Assembly: GCF_037975245.1 (NCBI RefSeq)
Contig: NC_092583.1
Span: 16,826,764-16,890,763, forward strand
Direction: 5' to 3'
DNA length: 64,000 nt
Source of the DNA: Apostichopus japonicus
Taxonomy: Eukaryota; Echinodermata; Holothuroidea; Aspidochirotida; Stichopodidae
Positions 1 to 13,500 of the stretch are shown one piece after another. Made by a program: the position numbers and the translations under genes. A model generated the notes under the pieces. That model had not been told where the DNA came from and ran no database searches. It saw nothing but the letters and a program-made list of their open reading frames with translations. Each line of letters opens with the position of its first letter. Positions within the stretch are counted from its first letter, which is position 1.

Positions 1-2500
1 TCCTGAATGTCTAAACACACAAGTTATGACTTCTCTCGAATTGCAGGCACAGTCTGTACCATATTGAGGAGTGTAACATATTGTAGGTCACCGATGCGCT
101 CAAAAAAATATATAGAAGAAATACAAATCTTCATTAAATGCCTGTTCTTTATTCCTTCTTCTTTGTATGTTCTACGCAAGCAGACATAGGCCTACATTCA
201 AGATGGCCGGTCTATACAGACAGGGAGAAATTCTCAGAACGTTCACTGACCGGTTAACCTACAAAAGAAAAATTCTCAGTTCTTTGTTTCCAAACTTATA
301 CGCTGTACTCAATTTTATCCTCAAGTTTGTTTCTACAAATCGACAGTGACTTTTTTCCTACTCGCTTTTCCTTCTTTGTCATTCGCTTATGTTAGTCGAT
401 TTATAGAATGTCTGCCTGCTCGGTGAATGACCCTGCAACCTGTTTGAATCGTCCACCAAATAAAACAAAAATCCATCAGGTTCATGTTTAATATGCAGGC
501 GCTTCATATACACGCCGCTGCCTCAATTAAGTTATACGCATTGAAGCATGCGTAGCAGACGACACTAATAAGTGAAGCCTGGGGCCCTTATTACAAGTCT
601 TAAAATAACAGTTGTTCTAAAGTAGCTAATCAATATGGACATAAAAATTGAAAAATCACTGAGTCATATTCAACTTTCAAAAGGATCGTTGAAGAAATTT
701 GTTTTAAGGCAAGCATGTAGTTAGGCGGCGAAACCCTAAAAGCCCACGCAAGCAGATAAGAGTATAAAGATTGTTGTCATATATAAATGGAAATGCATAT
801 GTAAAAAGCAGTTTGACGAGAGTATCAAATTACTCCGAAGTTTCATTTAAACATCGACAATATTAGTCGCTGTCTTTTATATCTTACTTGCCTTCCTTGT
901 GACATTGACGGAATGAAACCATCAAACAGATTAAAACGTCCCCTATTTGAGTCAAAAACTGAGGCACTTCATTTTGACAAGGGGGACTTGTTTCTTTATG
1001 TCTAAAACACCAACGGGGATTTGAGGAACTTTGTGCAAAATTGGATCTAATGAAAGAAGCGAGATTCATTCGATCTTAGATTAGGGAAGAAAAAAAGTAT
1101 TATAAATCAGTATTAAGGTCAGAAGAGAGGTTTCCGGTCAGTGTGAGTTCATTAACGGTTGCCATTCATTAGACTAATTTTATCACTTGACAGTAAATGT
1201 TGATATTGGTTAAAGATAAAGAAACGTATAGTTATACAACAGCAAAGATGAAACTTAACACAAATTAGTGTATTGCCTCACAGCATCAACGTGAATTCTT
1301 CCATGGTCTTAAAATATTATTACAAATACACTCGTGACTAAAGTCTCATTGACAAACTTAATTTGCATAATGCGAGGGTGCATCAAATTAAATCCAGATA
1401 CCATCCTCCATGAAACTTAATATTGATGACTAACTAAGCCGGTCGACAGATATGCCAGATTCTGGAGATTTATAAGGAGAATTGGAAATTGTCTCTGACA
1501 GGAATACAAGGCGGAGTAAGAAGATGGGGGATGGATTTGGGGTTTATCAAGGAAAAGGTGTGACTCATTCGGAATTAGAGTTACAGGCCAACGGTTTCAC
1601 TGAGAAAGCGTAATTAAGATATAACTATAACAGTTTGATATTCTCCCGTGATTCCATTTTGAAATTTCTGATAATATTTTTAACGCTTAATCTTGCAAAG
1701 TAATTTTGAAAGTTTTATGAATTTGGTTATGGAGAAATTTCCGAAAATAATAAGGTTCTGTGTACACAACTATATTTGCAAGTATGAAGCGATTAAGGCC
1801 ATGCATTTTTCATATGCTATGCCTGATAAATTATTACTTGACTTCGAAAAAGACGGTAAGAGAGTACTGTGGAATTTCCAACTTAACATGAAAGAAATGT
1901 AATGATAAGTGTGGAACGCGAGGAAGGACAATTAGTTTAAATTTACTCTATAAAAGGATTATTTAATCGTAATCAAATTGGTCTTTCTCATCTTGTTTTC
2001 TCTTGTTTTTTTCTTTAACATGCACTCTTCTCTGTGACTGTGGAAAACTTATTACTTAGAAATTATATTGTTTTATATATGCATGTTATAGAAATTTAAT
2101 AATTCAATAATTTATTTACTGCAGAACAAACTAACCAAAAATATAAAAAGCAATACACTAAATTATTAATGAGCTAACAAAATAATAATGATATATTTCA
2201 GATGAAGACAACACGTATGGTATTTCTTTCATGATAAAATTATTTCTTAATACTGTGAGAACATTCTTGGACTTCAAGTTTTCCCTTTCTCATTACTGGT
2301 TCTGAATTGTGTATACACATATATTGGCCCACTATACACATAGCAGGACCCAGGCCTTCAGAACTTATTACTTCCCCCCAGCCCCGTAATAGACTCATTT
2401 CCCACTTTTCCTTCCAATCCTCAAACAACAATGTATGTACGCACTGAACCATTCATAATCATGAAAGAATCATGATACTTTTAGAACAGTAACTTACACT

Positions 2501-2768
2501 CAGTATTGGATAAACATAATGTTACACGCGGGGACGGGAGAGGGCATATATAGACAGGTGCCGCTAAGGTTACACTTTTACCACTTTCGAATATGGAAAT
2601 TTTTTGAACATATATAGGAACCTCGCTTACTATAGCGGTAGTCAGTATTGGATAAACATAATGTTACACACGGGGACGGGAAAGTGCTTGTAGACAGGTG
2701 AAGCTAAGGTTACACTTTCGAATATCGAAAATTCTTTGAGCATAGGAACTCGCTTACTATAGTGATAT
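2501..2768. repeat. Two-copy tandem duplication (about 142-bp unit)
   Basis: The block starting cagtattggataaacataa at 2501 recurs at 2643. Both copies continue through a ggggacggga segment, a gctaaggttacactt segment and a cgcttactatag end. Copy two has lost a few short stretches, so the duplication is not very recent. Confidence 0.85.
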
Positions 2769-4550
2769 TCGTCTGAACCCTTCGTAGCCCACGGGATATA
2801 TAATTCGATAAACTACAAGTTCACGAGTTACCCATGCGACAAAATTTGTTTTTGTCAGTGTGACTTTAATTCCTGTGCGTGAGAAAAGACAATACCATTC
2901 GCTTTCTCAAAGGAAAAAAAAACACACATTATATACTCCTTTGATAATACCCTCCCGGGTGCGATGTAATGTGTGTGATACACTGTAACAGATTTACAAC
3001 AGCCTACGTTTCTCTGTGAATAATATGCGTAACTCATTTGCTTGAAAATTGGAAGGTCAACATTGACTTGTTATGAAAGGTACCACAGATCGCTGGCTTT
3101 CATTTGAACTTCGAATTAAGGCTTCGAAGGGTGCAGTCTCGGTTTACCAACAGTCCTAATACAGTCAATATACACCTTCTGTTTATTGTTGCTAGCGACA
3201 ACAAACATCCCTCTTCAAACTTTCAGGACGAGATGGTATATGCATATAACGGAATGTTTCATTCTCATAAAGGGGTAATTTGTTTGACAATGTTACAATA
3301 GAATGTTCAGGTAATAAAATCCTGAACGTGTGACCGTGATTGGTTGAAGAAATCTATGAGCGACAATTTGTTAAACATGCTACATGACAGTATTATTTTA
3401 TAGACGTTTGTGGAAAATACTGTAAGATGACAAACTTTGGTTCGTTCACTGAAATGAAAAGAAAATTATAATAATAATAATAGTACCAAAAACATTATGA
3501 ACTTTTGTGTTTATTTCGGACAAATCCACTCATTTTGAAAGCAAAAAAAAAAATTAAAAGTAATAATAATAAAAAATATATAAAAAACACGCAGCGCGGA
3601 CGTGGCGTCTCATTTGCGGTTATTCTGTAATATTCTTCTTAATCTTAAACTTGCAGACCCTCAAAGGCACTTCATTTAACAAACAAAACAAAGAGGTTCC
3701 AAATTTTCATCGTATACGCAAAAAGAAGACTTCATTAGTTATAAATCTAACTGAACAATTACCGGGATTTTATCGTCATGGCTCTCAAGATACTGGTTTT
3801 TTTTAAGACGGATGCATAAAAATGGCTCTCATTGAAAAGATTGACCTTTCATTAAAATCAATTAAGAGGCCTTGCACTTTTCGTCATTTTGTTAAAACCA
3901 CAGAACGGTGGGTTTATTTTGATGTCTATTGTGTGCTAAGCCAAACTGATTACCTTTTTTGCTTAAAAAGAAGAGAATAATAATTAATAAATTCCTCGAA
4001 TGGGCTTTGCTTTTGACCTTTCAGCGATATGAGTAAGGTATACACAGACGAGTAAGGTCATCGTCAAGAAAGTGTTTCTTTTCACGCTTTTGTCGACAAA
4101 CAAATCTATATTTACATCCTCGTATTAGGACAGAGAATTAACACTTTAAAGTGGGAATGGCTTGTAGAAATGCAAATGTGGGCGACAGGGTGACTAACAT
4201 AAAATATGGCCACATTTCATTTTATTTGCTCATTTAACTGTATACGGTTGAGTCATTTCGTGCTGCAGGATGTGAAAGCTATGAATATACGTAGTTTTAC
4301 AAAACAGTGTAACGAAGTGATTGAGGTAAAAGGGGAAAAACATAAGTGACTTTATTTAAACCACACGAATCCAGTTAAACACGTCTCTTATAGAAGAGCA
4401 TGTAAGGGGTATAAGGGTAGCTGCAATAGGGTACTATCAAACACCATAGCAATGGAAACTAGACTGTAGTGTTCCCAAGTGACTTAAGATACGCTAAAGT
4501 GTCCACTCCACACCCCAGCCCTCAGCTAAATGCAAATAATGAAACTTACT

Positions 4551-4592
4551 CACCCACCGCCCCTCACCCACCGCCCCTCACCCACCGCCCCT
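4551..4592. repeat. 14-bp minisatellite, three perfect copies
   Basis: The unit cacccaccgcccct is repeated three times head to tail without mismatch, followed by a degenerate partial copy. The C-rich strand could give a spurious Pro/His-rich translation. Confidence 0.9.
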
Positions 4593-7500
4593 CCCACACC
4601 GCCACTATATCATCACTAGATGTTTTCTTGAGGTTTACCGTTTTTCTTGCTCAACATGATTCTGTTACCCATGTTTTGTTTTTCCCAGACTTTTATTTTA
4701 GTTAACTTTTTGTGGGGATGGGGGAGGGAGAAGACCTAGTTATTTTCCGGAGGGGAGGGTGGGTGGACCCCGTGGCTGCAGTGCGTCATGAAACCTAACC
4801 AAGCTATCATATCTTACCTATAACAGTTCATCGCCCGATCATCTTAACTCACGAGAAACCAATGTAAAATTACCTCGATAAACGATCTGGGCGATCTTGT
4901 AACCTCCTTTATGTTACTTTGTTAAAGTAAAGAATAAATTTATCGATACAAAAGTAACCTTTTGTGGTAGATCGCTTTAACGGAACCATTCATCTCTACA
5001 AACAACTATTGTATGCCCACCTCTACAAGTCAACCATGGAAATACGCTCCCATTGTTTCCTTTCATGTCGGGACCGGTCCAATGCTCCTTAAGCCCCCTA
5101 ATTTTGTAATTGATACTAAAGTATGAATGGTTGATCCAATTGAGAGTTAAGTCTGGGACAGAAATCCTCGTTACCTTGTCAGTTTAATGTCTCTTCAAGA
5201 CTATTGGTATAAGCTACATTGAAATGTAGACAAAGAAGGAAACGCACTGAGTAAGCGATGCATATTTTTGGCATGAGGTTCTCAACATCCCTGGTTGTGC
5301 ATAATAAATAGTACGTTTCATGTTTCATACAGATTCATATATGTTGCATCAGGGTTGCCATATCCCTGGTGGTGGTAGCAATCATATGGTTCGCACAGTA
5401 CGGAGTGTGCTAATTACTGCTTTATACCTAGCTTATATACTTCATGAATATACAATCAATGTGTTTCGGAAATGCAAATTTGTTTGATCATTGTCTGTCT
5501 TGATGTCCCTGTTTGTATTAATTTTTAGGTTCTATGATCATGGTTTAGTCAACGAAGTCAGAGTCTGAAGCAAATCACCTCTATGCGAGATGGGGGGGGG
5601 GGTACGGGCAGATATCCCCTCCCACCCACTTCGAAGTTTGCTGGCAAAAGTCTGTCTCAAGGTTTGTCTACATTGAAAGATACTAAAAATATTTGTATAC
5701 TATAGTTCTTTGCCCTGGAAACGCCCCCCCCCCCCCCGCCACCCTTACCTACCGCTTTTCCTTCTTCATTTCACGTCGTACAGAGCTACATTAAAACTGA
5801 GATTTAACATCCAATCCATATTAACTACGTGGACAGTGTATATTTCAAGCTCACCTCCACCCTTTACCCCCTCCTCCAACCCCAACTCCCTTCCTGCGTT
5901 ATCGTTATTGCGCGTGAACTCGACATGTTTATATGATACATGAAATGCGATAAAAAATATATTTATTTCCATGTTAGCAAAGGAATATCGGAAGCTTGGA
6001 AACGTTTTACCATGCAGTTTAAAGTTTAGCAAAGAGAGTCATCATAGAACTCCGAGATTGATTGAAAATAAAACCCCAAAGCAACATCAAACACAAGGAT
6101 CTCTCAAAGCTATGAATATCATGGTAATAGTTATTCCAAAACAGTGAGAGATCGAGAAGTGTTCAAAATGTGTTACAAATTTTAAAGAACAAATAAATAC
6201 CAAAAACAGATGTGTTAGCAAATTTAGGGTCATTATTTATATGGTAGTCATTGAATATGTAAACTGTAAAGCATAATTACAATGGACACCATATTAAGAT
6301 TTTCTGTTAGTTCACGTGCAAACAGTTGAACAGCGAGCAAGTAACTAGTCTAATTACTTGATGAAACATAAACTACCAGTACCTTAGCCTGTATCATATA
6401 TAAATATGAAACGATGCAAGGTATATTTCTTGTATATTAAAATACTGGTTGTTATTATTTTTCATGATTATCACTTTTAAATCTTCTGTTAATTTTGTGT
6501 TCCGTTTTAGCATACATTCTACACATATTTTTTCTTATATACAGACATTCCAATATATGTGACTTATCGTAAAAAAAATTGAGGTAAAGTTCTTCACGAA
6601 AAACAAACACTGCAGCTTCAAACATGAATTTCGCGTCTGGTTGTGAGTGGTAGTTTTATGTTATTCTCACCGAGACACGTAACATTTACAAAGGGAGGCA
6701 CGACCAAGGTAGGGAAGTGGTTTCGGAGTGACCTTTTAACGGGGTAACGCCAACGGTGTCTCGTATACATGGAGCAGGGCATTGAATGGGGCGGATAAAG
6801 TCGATACTAGATTAAGTTCTAGTGTGGGTTTCGTGTCATAAAATCTTACGTGAAAAAGTGTACACTAAACAACTTCTCAGAAATCGACTTATAGCAAGTC
6901 GTATTGTACACCTTCACCTTGTGTTTCTAATTTTGGTGGAACCATATATCAAGAATCTAAAATATACATATTTCGTGACCTATAACATTATTGGTGTTTG
7001 CATATTACAACAAATAGCTTGTACATCATACAAATTCAATTTCCTGAAAATAAATTCAAAATATAAAGGGAAAAAATCGACGAATATAGAGACAGACTTA
7101 CCTGTTGAAGTTCCAGAAGTATGGTGAGTAAACAAATTACTTTACAAGGGAACACACAGAAACAATCCATGTTTGTATCTGAAGCCTTTGATAACCGTCT
7201 GTCAAAAAATTAAGAAATCGAGAAAGCTTGTTGTTTCTGCAATGGGGTCTGCAAACCATATACCAAACAGGTATAGCAAACTATATGTAGCACCCGTCCG
7301 TTTGCGATAGGCTAGTTTATTTATACCGATGGTTACGAAACTAACATATATGTTTCAGAACTCAGCCGACCCTGAGAATTACTGCCTGAACATATCTTTT
7401 CGTCTGGGATTTAACTTCAGTGCTTCCTTGTTGATTTTCTGTGGGTTTTAATATCGTCGTATACACTCAAATGAAACTCCATATAGACCGGACATAATCA

Positions 7501-9817
7501 CCACAGACTATATTTCGTCCAAGTGGGGAGCATATCAGTGTTCGTGTGGCGAAGCATGGTACTGTCATTACTAATTTCTGTCGACTTGGTTAGCTGATAA
7601 TATTTCACATCCGTGTGTTAGTAAACAGCATAAAAACTCCAAACACGCATATTGCTTCGCTCTGTTAGTTCTGCTATTAATCCGTTAGTTGTCGGCAACC
7701 TTTGGATGATCCGATGAAAGCAAACGTCAATTCTTTGTCAAGCAGAGTGCCTTCAGAAAAAGATCATAAAATAGCACCTCCATGCTACGAGAGCATCGTA
7801 TTGGTCTACCCGTGCTCGTAAACCTGAATTTAGTACACTCTCCAAGCGCAGTGGAGCAAATCTTGAGAAGTTTTATATCCCAAACGGGATTTTATTCTCT
7901 TGTTGTAGCAACGTTTATTGGCCCTGAGTCAGGCGTCTCTAAGCCGTTATGATCATCAACTCACAACGAGCAGAGAGATCATAAAAGTTGAACAATCGCA
8001 AATGCAGTCTCACTGTTTCACCGCAAATTGGATTCGTAGGGTGAGAAAACTGAGGGCGCTAAGTAAAAACAGTATTCAGTATTGAGAATTATTTGAGTCT
8101 AGATGCTGTGACAGTGCTAGAGCAACCACTGATTTTCAAGATTTTATTCACCACAGGTCTACGGATAAGATGCATGGAGGTATATTTGAGCTTCAGTGAT
8201 GTCAAATCTCGCATGGAGAAACCAATGGACGAAGGGGGGGGGGGGGGAATCGTGTTTGTGTGAGAGGGGAGGGGAGGGTGGGGGGGGGTCAAGTCCGTTC
8301 AGTCTCATCACTTTCTTCGAATTGGCGCCTCCCTAAATATAAACTTGGCAACTAAGAAAAAGTCAGAACTGCGGTGGAAAGGTTAAAGTCGCGTCTTCAC
8401 AAGTTAAATATGATTGTTATTATTGATCGATTAGTCACTAAATAAAGTTTAGATAGCATGCAAGTATAAAATTCATTAGATTTGTTCCTCCACATTTCAT
8501 GCCCAGGACCGTATTTTTTCCTATTGGTATTGTATAGGCGACCGTTTCTTCATTTAGATGTACATTATAGCCTATAGCTATGTATTCCCTATTCCGTTTT
8601 CCAAGTTGTCTATTTTTATTCTGCATGTTGGTCTGTGTTCACACGTCAATTTCTGGTAAAATCTGGCGTGCTTTATTCTAGAATTATAGATAAAACTGAA
8701 ACATCCCCTTGATACTTTCTTCTCATGAAATATCATTATCAAGTACTGTAATGAATGAGTCCAGTTAATGCTGACTATTTCGACGACAAAATTGATGAAC
8801 TTCAAAACGTCAACTGTTGCTTCGCTCTCTGCACAATATATATTATATAAGCGGAATTATATTTGCAGTGAAAGTAGAAGCAAAGCCTAACATCGCCACC
8901 CCCCCCCTCCCCCTCCCAACATTGCTGACAAGAAGTGGGTCAGATGGCTACAGCTCCGGGACTCGTATAGTCAATTTTTAGAGGATGGGAAACTATGTAC
9001 GAGCCGGAAAATGTACAAAAAATATGTAAAATATAAAAAAAATACCCTCCTCCAGGTGACATAACCGACAGCCGGGCCCGACCTTCATTGCTATCGACGC
9101 CAGTGCCCCAAATACCTGTCAGAAAAAACAAATCCAGGCTCTCTATGGGAGATATATGTTTCATGGGCTGCCACCTTGTCCGTGTGTGGTGTTATAGTGA
9201 GTATAGCTAAACAGGAGATGAAATCTTGTGCCTTTCCATGTAGCCTACTTTCCAGATGTTTAGAATGATGAAAGATTTGATAATAAATCCAATGATATAT
9301 CGGTCGATCAACAATCATGTCTTATTTTGATTTGTTCAAGTTTTCATTCTTTTGTGTGAAGGAACATTAAAACTCCCTCACATAGAATAACATTATGCGC
9401 ATGGTGTTTGGAGAAGTTGATTCTCACAAGTATATGACAGTATTAAAGGCTGACTTTAGGCACAAAATTAATTTTTGATATTTTTTTAGATCATCAAAAC
9501 TCACTGCTCTCAGTCTATTCTATATTTCTTTGTCACATTTGATTTCAAATCAGTGAAACGACTGGACTATTGAGTCTAATACACAGACCATTAGAACAGT
9601 TCCCCAGATGCAACACAAAACTCAATAGGCCTAGAAAACATAAGACTTCTATGGCCTCAAAGGACATCTTTACAATACACTTCAAACGTCGTCAAGTAAT
9701 GTCATCCACCGAGGTGCTCCGTTGTTTATGTCAAACTAAGAGAACACATTTTGTTTGAGTTATTGCAATTTATAAAACAAGGGATTATTATTAACATGTT
9801 GGCCATCAATGAGGAGC

Positions 9818-9825
9818 TGACGTCA
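9818..9825. promoter_or_regulatory. CRE palindrome TGACGTCA upstream of eIF1
   Basis: A perfect cAMP-response-element/ATF palindrome lies about 750 bp upstream of the eIF1 start codon. The match to the consensus is exact; that it works as a regulatory site is inference. Confidence 0.35.
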
Positions 9826-10251
9826 TCCTCTCTTCAGCCTACGATGAGCATTCCAGAGTTTAAGCATATTTTATTGTTGAATATTTTGAACCTTTAAAAT
9901 TCACATCTGCACAATATAATATAACGATGTGGTTTTCACCCAAAGAATCAGAAAAATTTGCAGCGATTTTGTTAAGTAATTAACTTTAGCCATCAAAAAA
10001 TCATTTTAACAACATGATATTGTAATGTCCTAGCACGATAGGTGGACAACTCAACTCGTAAGTCCCTTCGGACCACCGTAGTTACCTTCAACGGGTCAAG
10101 CCCCCTCTCTTTCAATTTCGTTTGTTAATGGAAACACTCTGTTGTACGAATATGCTGATTACCAATTATTTAAATATTTTGACTGACGTTAAATACACCC
10201 ACGTTGTGTCACCCACCTTCAGTTGGAAAATCGCTACAATGAACAAACTCA

Positions 10252-10259
10252 TGACGTCA
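10252..10259. promoter_or_regulatory. CRE palindrome TGACGTCA, proximal to eIF1
   Basis: A second perfect TGACGTCA lies about 310 bp upstream of the eIF1 ATG. It is followed by half-site-like tgacatca and gtgacg. This position is reasonable for an ATF/CREB-type promoter element of a housekeeping gene, but activity is not shown. Confidence 0.4.
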
Positions 10260-10433
10260 CAAAATGACATCACCGTGACGACTATTCATATGACCTACGG
10301 TGACCTATTACATGGATATTTGGTACATACAATACTGAAGATTACGTTGCACGTACGTTAAGTACAGTATATGTATATACACTGATTTCGCGGCAGTATA
10401 TGTATGTACATACGACATAAATATTTCATGCGC

Positions 10434-10567
10434 TATTATAACGGTGTTTATTGTCGGTTTGAATCCATTTACGGTCTTCTATAATCAACGAAAATCTCAA
10501 GAATTTCAAGTCATCTACACCGTTGGCAGTTGTATTTCAACGTTGGGAAGTCAGTTTAGCAGTTCTT
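10434..10567 (+). promoter_or_regulatory. Candidate core promoter and 5' UTR of eIF1
   Basis: A TATA-like TATTATAA lies at 10434-10441, and a pyrimidine-flanked start candidate (gtcttct, near 10475) lies about 35-40 bp downstream. Many translation-machinery genes start at such C/T-rich sites. From about 10433 to the start codon at 10568 there is no upstream ATG. The exact transcription start cannot be fixed from sequence alone. Confidence 0.3.
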
Positions 10568-10598
10568 ATGTCGCAAATTCAGAATCTTAAAACTCGAG
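10568..10598 (+). CDS. eif1: eIF1 coding exon 1
   Basis: Encodes MSQIQNLKTR plus the first base of an Asp codon. The donor is G|GTGTGT, weaker than the GTAAGx consensus. The family identity comes from M-S-x-I-Q-N-L, shared with animal eIF1. The exon is too short to be seen as an open frame by itself. Confidence 0.85.
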
Positions 10599-13500
10599 GT
10601 GTGTATTATCAAGGAAAAGTTAGTCCACGGATCGTAACAACTTTGTGTTCACCACTGAGTTAGGCTGCTCTTGTTACGTGTATAGACCTATGTTATATCA
10701 CGGTCACGTACTCACTATTATTGGTAACAGCCGGTTTGTTGTTTCTGTGAACAGCGACTTGCGCAACGAATGTTGTGCAGTATCCACCCAACATTTTGCC
10801 TAATCTAGGTCTACTTTACATCCGAAATAATCTTGTTAAGATTTTTTGTTTCATTATGTAACCAATTGGTGAATCGAGTATAGAGTATTATGCTATTCAA
10901 CTAAGTAAGTACATTTAGGGGTAGCCTAGGCTAGCCTAATTCAGTATTTGTCCGTAAATTTAAGTCAAGCCTTAGGCCTAGCCTAGTTAGGCTAGGTCCA
11001 ACCAGTGACAGAAGCATCACTAAACGGAAACGGTGATCGAAAACGTAAGGCAACCTTAAGCCTAAAACTAAGATTGCATGTAGGAATTATTTTGACTTCA
11101 AAGAATTGCCTGGTAGGCCTTAGAAGTTACCTTAAAAAAACGATAAATAATTTTTCAAACATGTTTCCAAAATATGAGAACGCTAATGTTGGGTTTGACA
11201 GAGAAACAATCTTTTAATCTTGTTGGATGGATATTTCAAGTATACTCTGAACAGTACAGAACGCGACCTTTGCAGATGCAGATTGTGACAAAACCCACGC
11301 TCCATACAGTTCCTACAGTAATCACAATATAAACCGCGTTTGAATACAGATTAATTCTTCCTTAATTTTCGGTGAAACTTCTTATAAATTATATGTTTTA
11401 TAAAAATCGGTAAGCCGTCATATAAGTAGTGCATCAGGTATTTCATGATTTTTGTGTAACAGAAGATAAGTTTGAGCAGCGGACTCTTCATTGTTTATAC
11501 ATAGCGCTGTCCAGCTCCAACGCGAAGAATGTTCGCATGTTGGCTACTCTAACGTTTACAATTGGACAGTTCTGTGAAGCCTAAGCTTCTCGGTACTACA
11601 TTCTGCTCGACATTGATTCCACTTTTTGCTTATCTCAGTAAATTCATTGCTTCAATTGCATGCCCAGCTGTTCATTATTCTATGGCCTTTGTTAAATGTG
11701 TCCTTCCCTCACAGAACTGAATGTGCAAACATGGAGAGGTGAATTGTGCAACAAACATGGTGCTACGTAATGGTGCTAGTCATAGTGATTGCACAAAAAT
11801 AGATAGCCAGGTATACAGCCTAATGCACAGTTATGAATGTCGGTACATTTTAGTCAAAGTACCCTTATTTTTTGGATAAACTAATGCAGGACATCCAATG
11901 TTCTGTCCAAATCTTTATTTGCTCCACCCCAATAAATAGGCTTAAAGGTTGGCACAAAAGTACATTGTCTTGACTGTGTGATTTCTTTCTACACAATAGT
12001 ACCAAATGGAGATTGTTTAGATCCTCGAGAGTGAACATGTACATTTAGTCTTTACTCTTGAGTAATTTGAGTTCACTACTTACGATGGTTGTGCCCTGAG
12101 TACGACTAGTATTTATTAGTTGTGTTGCATTTTGGATAATTAGAGGAAGTGATCTACTTAACTTTTGAGAGTACCTGAATTGCTAAATTGCATGTTATTG
12201 CACCATTTTGGCTAAAGCAGAACTATTTTCCAGGAAGATAAATTTGTAAAACAACTAGACCTGGTGAGATATGCTCAGGGCATATGATCATTCTGTAATG
12301 TATTAAGACGATGCTACCAGCTATATATCTTTGTGGAGAATTATTTTAAGAGCCTAATGAACTTGTCTATCTGTTCTCTCTCCTTCCAGACCCATTTGCA
12401 GATGCAAGTAAGGGTGAAGACAACAGAGGCCAAGAAGGACTCATTCATATCAGGTTAGTAAAAGTAGTTGGTAGCAGACAAATGGCTTTGAGAAACAATT
12501 ACCTATTCACGGTTCAAACTGATGAAAATAGTGTGGACGATTTGAAAACGACTTTTGCGACCTATATAAGTCATCGACCGAAGCTGGTTGTTACAGTGTT
12601 AAGTACTTAGTCACCTACAATACAGTCAGGTTATTGGTTAATCTCTACAATGAAAAATCTTGTTGGTTCATCATTCCAAGCTATAGGCAAAGACTCTCTC
12701 CCATCATAAGAATTATGATTCATGAATCCAGTCTATATCGTAAGTTGTCAGTATAACCGCCAACCAATGTTGGCTCAGATGGTAAAGATGTTATAAATAA
12801 TAGGATCTCAGTCTTTCAGTGGTCTATTTTTGTACGTTAAAATATTAAATGGTAATATCGTTTGATAAATTATTGACATTAAAATGTTATGCACAAGTGC
12901 AGGTCTGTTATTTGTTGTATCAAAGAGGTCCTTTTAAAGGTTAAGGTAATATTGTGATCATGTGAAAGGAAGTAATCATGTACAGGTAGTGTGTTTTTTG
13001 AGGAAATGATTATTGTTGGACCCATGCTGCACCTATTCTCTCTCACTTAATCCGGAATTGTTCTGAAAGGAGCTAAACAATTACACATTGTTTACTTAAA
13101 AAAGTACATGTTGCTTTTAAGGTGCCAACGTAGAACAAATTGCCGTTGAAAAGGAAACAAATTAAACACTCCTTTCTACTGTCATAGGGCTACACATTTA
13201 TGACCAGGTTAAATGTGTGCAATTTACAGACTCACCTGTACCTTCAAAATTAGTTTTATACATTGCTCCCACATTTATTCAACCAAACCAATCCATGAAG
13301 AAAATCAGTAATGTTATTAGTGAAAAAAAGTTTGCGTCCCAGGGACGCAAGCCCCCGAATAAGTTTGCGTCCTGTAAAAATAAGCTTGCATCCCGATCGA
13401 AAACCGGTCGGGCCCACCCCTCCTTTCGACCACCCTGCCGTTTCAACTTATTTTCACCCCAGTCCTCCTTCATTGGCCCTTTTACTTCCCTACTAGCCAA

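Larger units (their letters stand above)
1..9800. other. Gene-free upstream region, CpG-normal
   Basis: I find no exon with recognisable protein similarity on either strand. The open frames are short and low-complexity. CpG is frequent (I counted 20 in bases 1-600), unlike the LARP4 gene body. The region holds a two-copy tandem repeat at 2501-2768, a 14-bp minisatellite at 4551-4592 and poly-G or poly-C runs at about 5592, 5724, 8234, 8280 and 8898. An unrecognised gene or a distal exon of a left-hand neighbour cannot be excluded. Confidence 0.5.

Noticed and set aside
6822..7127. 101-codon frame followed by a possible GTGAGT donor
   Set aside because: No recognisable domain, composition like random AT-rich DNA, and no partner exon found.
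10456..10466. tRNA B-box-like GGTTTGAATCC
   Set aside because: No A box or cloverleaf upstream; it sits in the eIF1 promoter region.
12518..12620. Box C-like CTGATGA in eIF1 intron 2 as a snoRNA start
   Set aside because: No CTGA D box or terminal stem within a normal distance.
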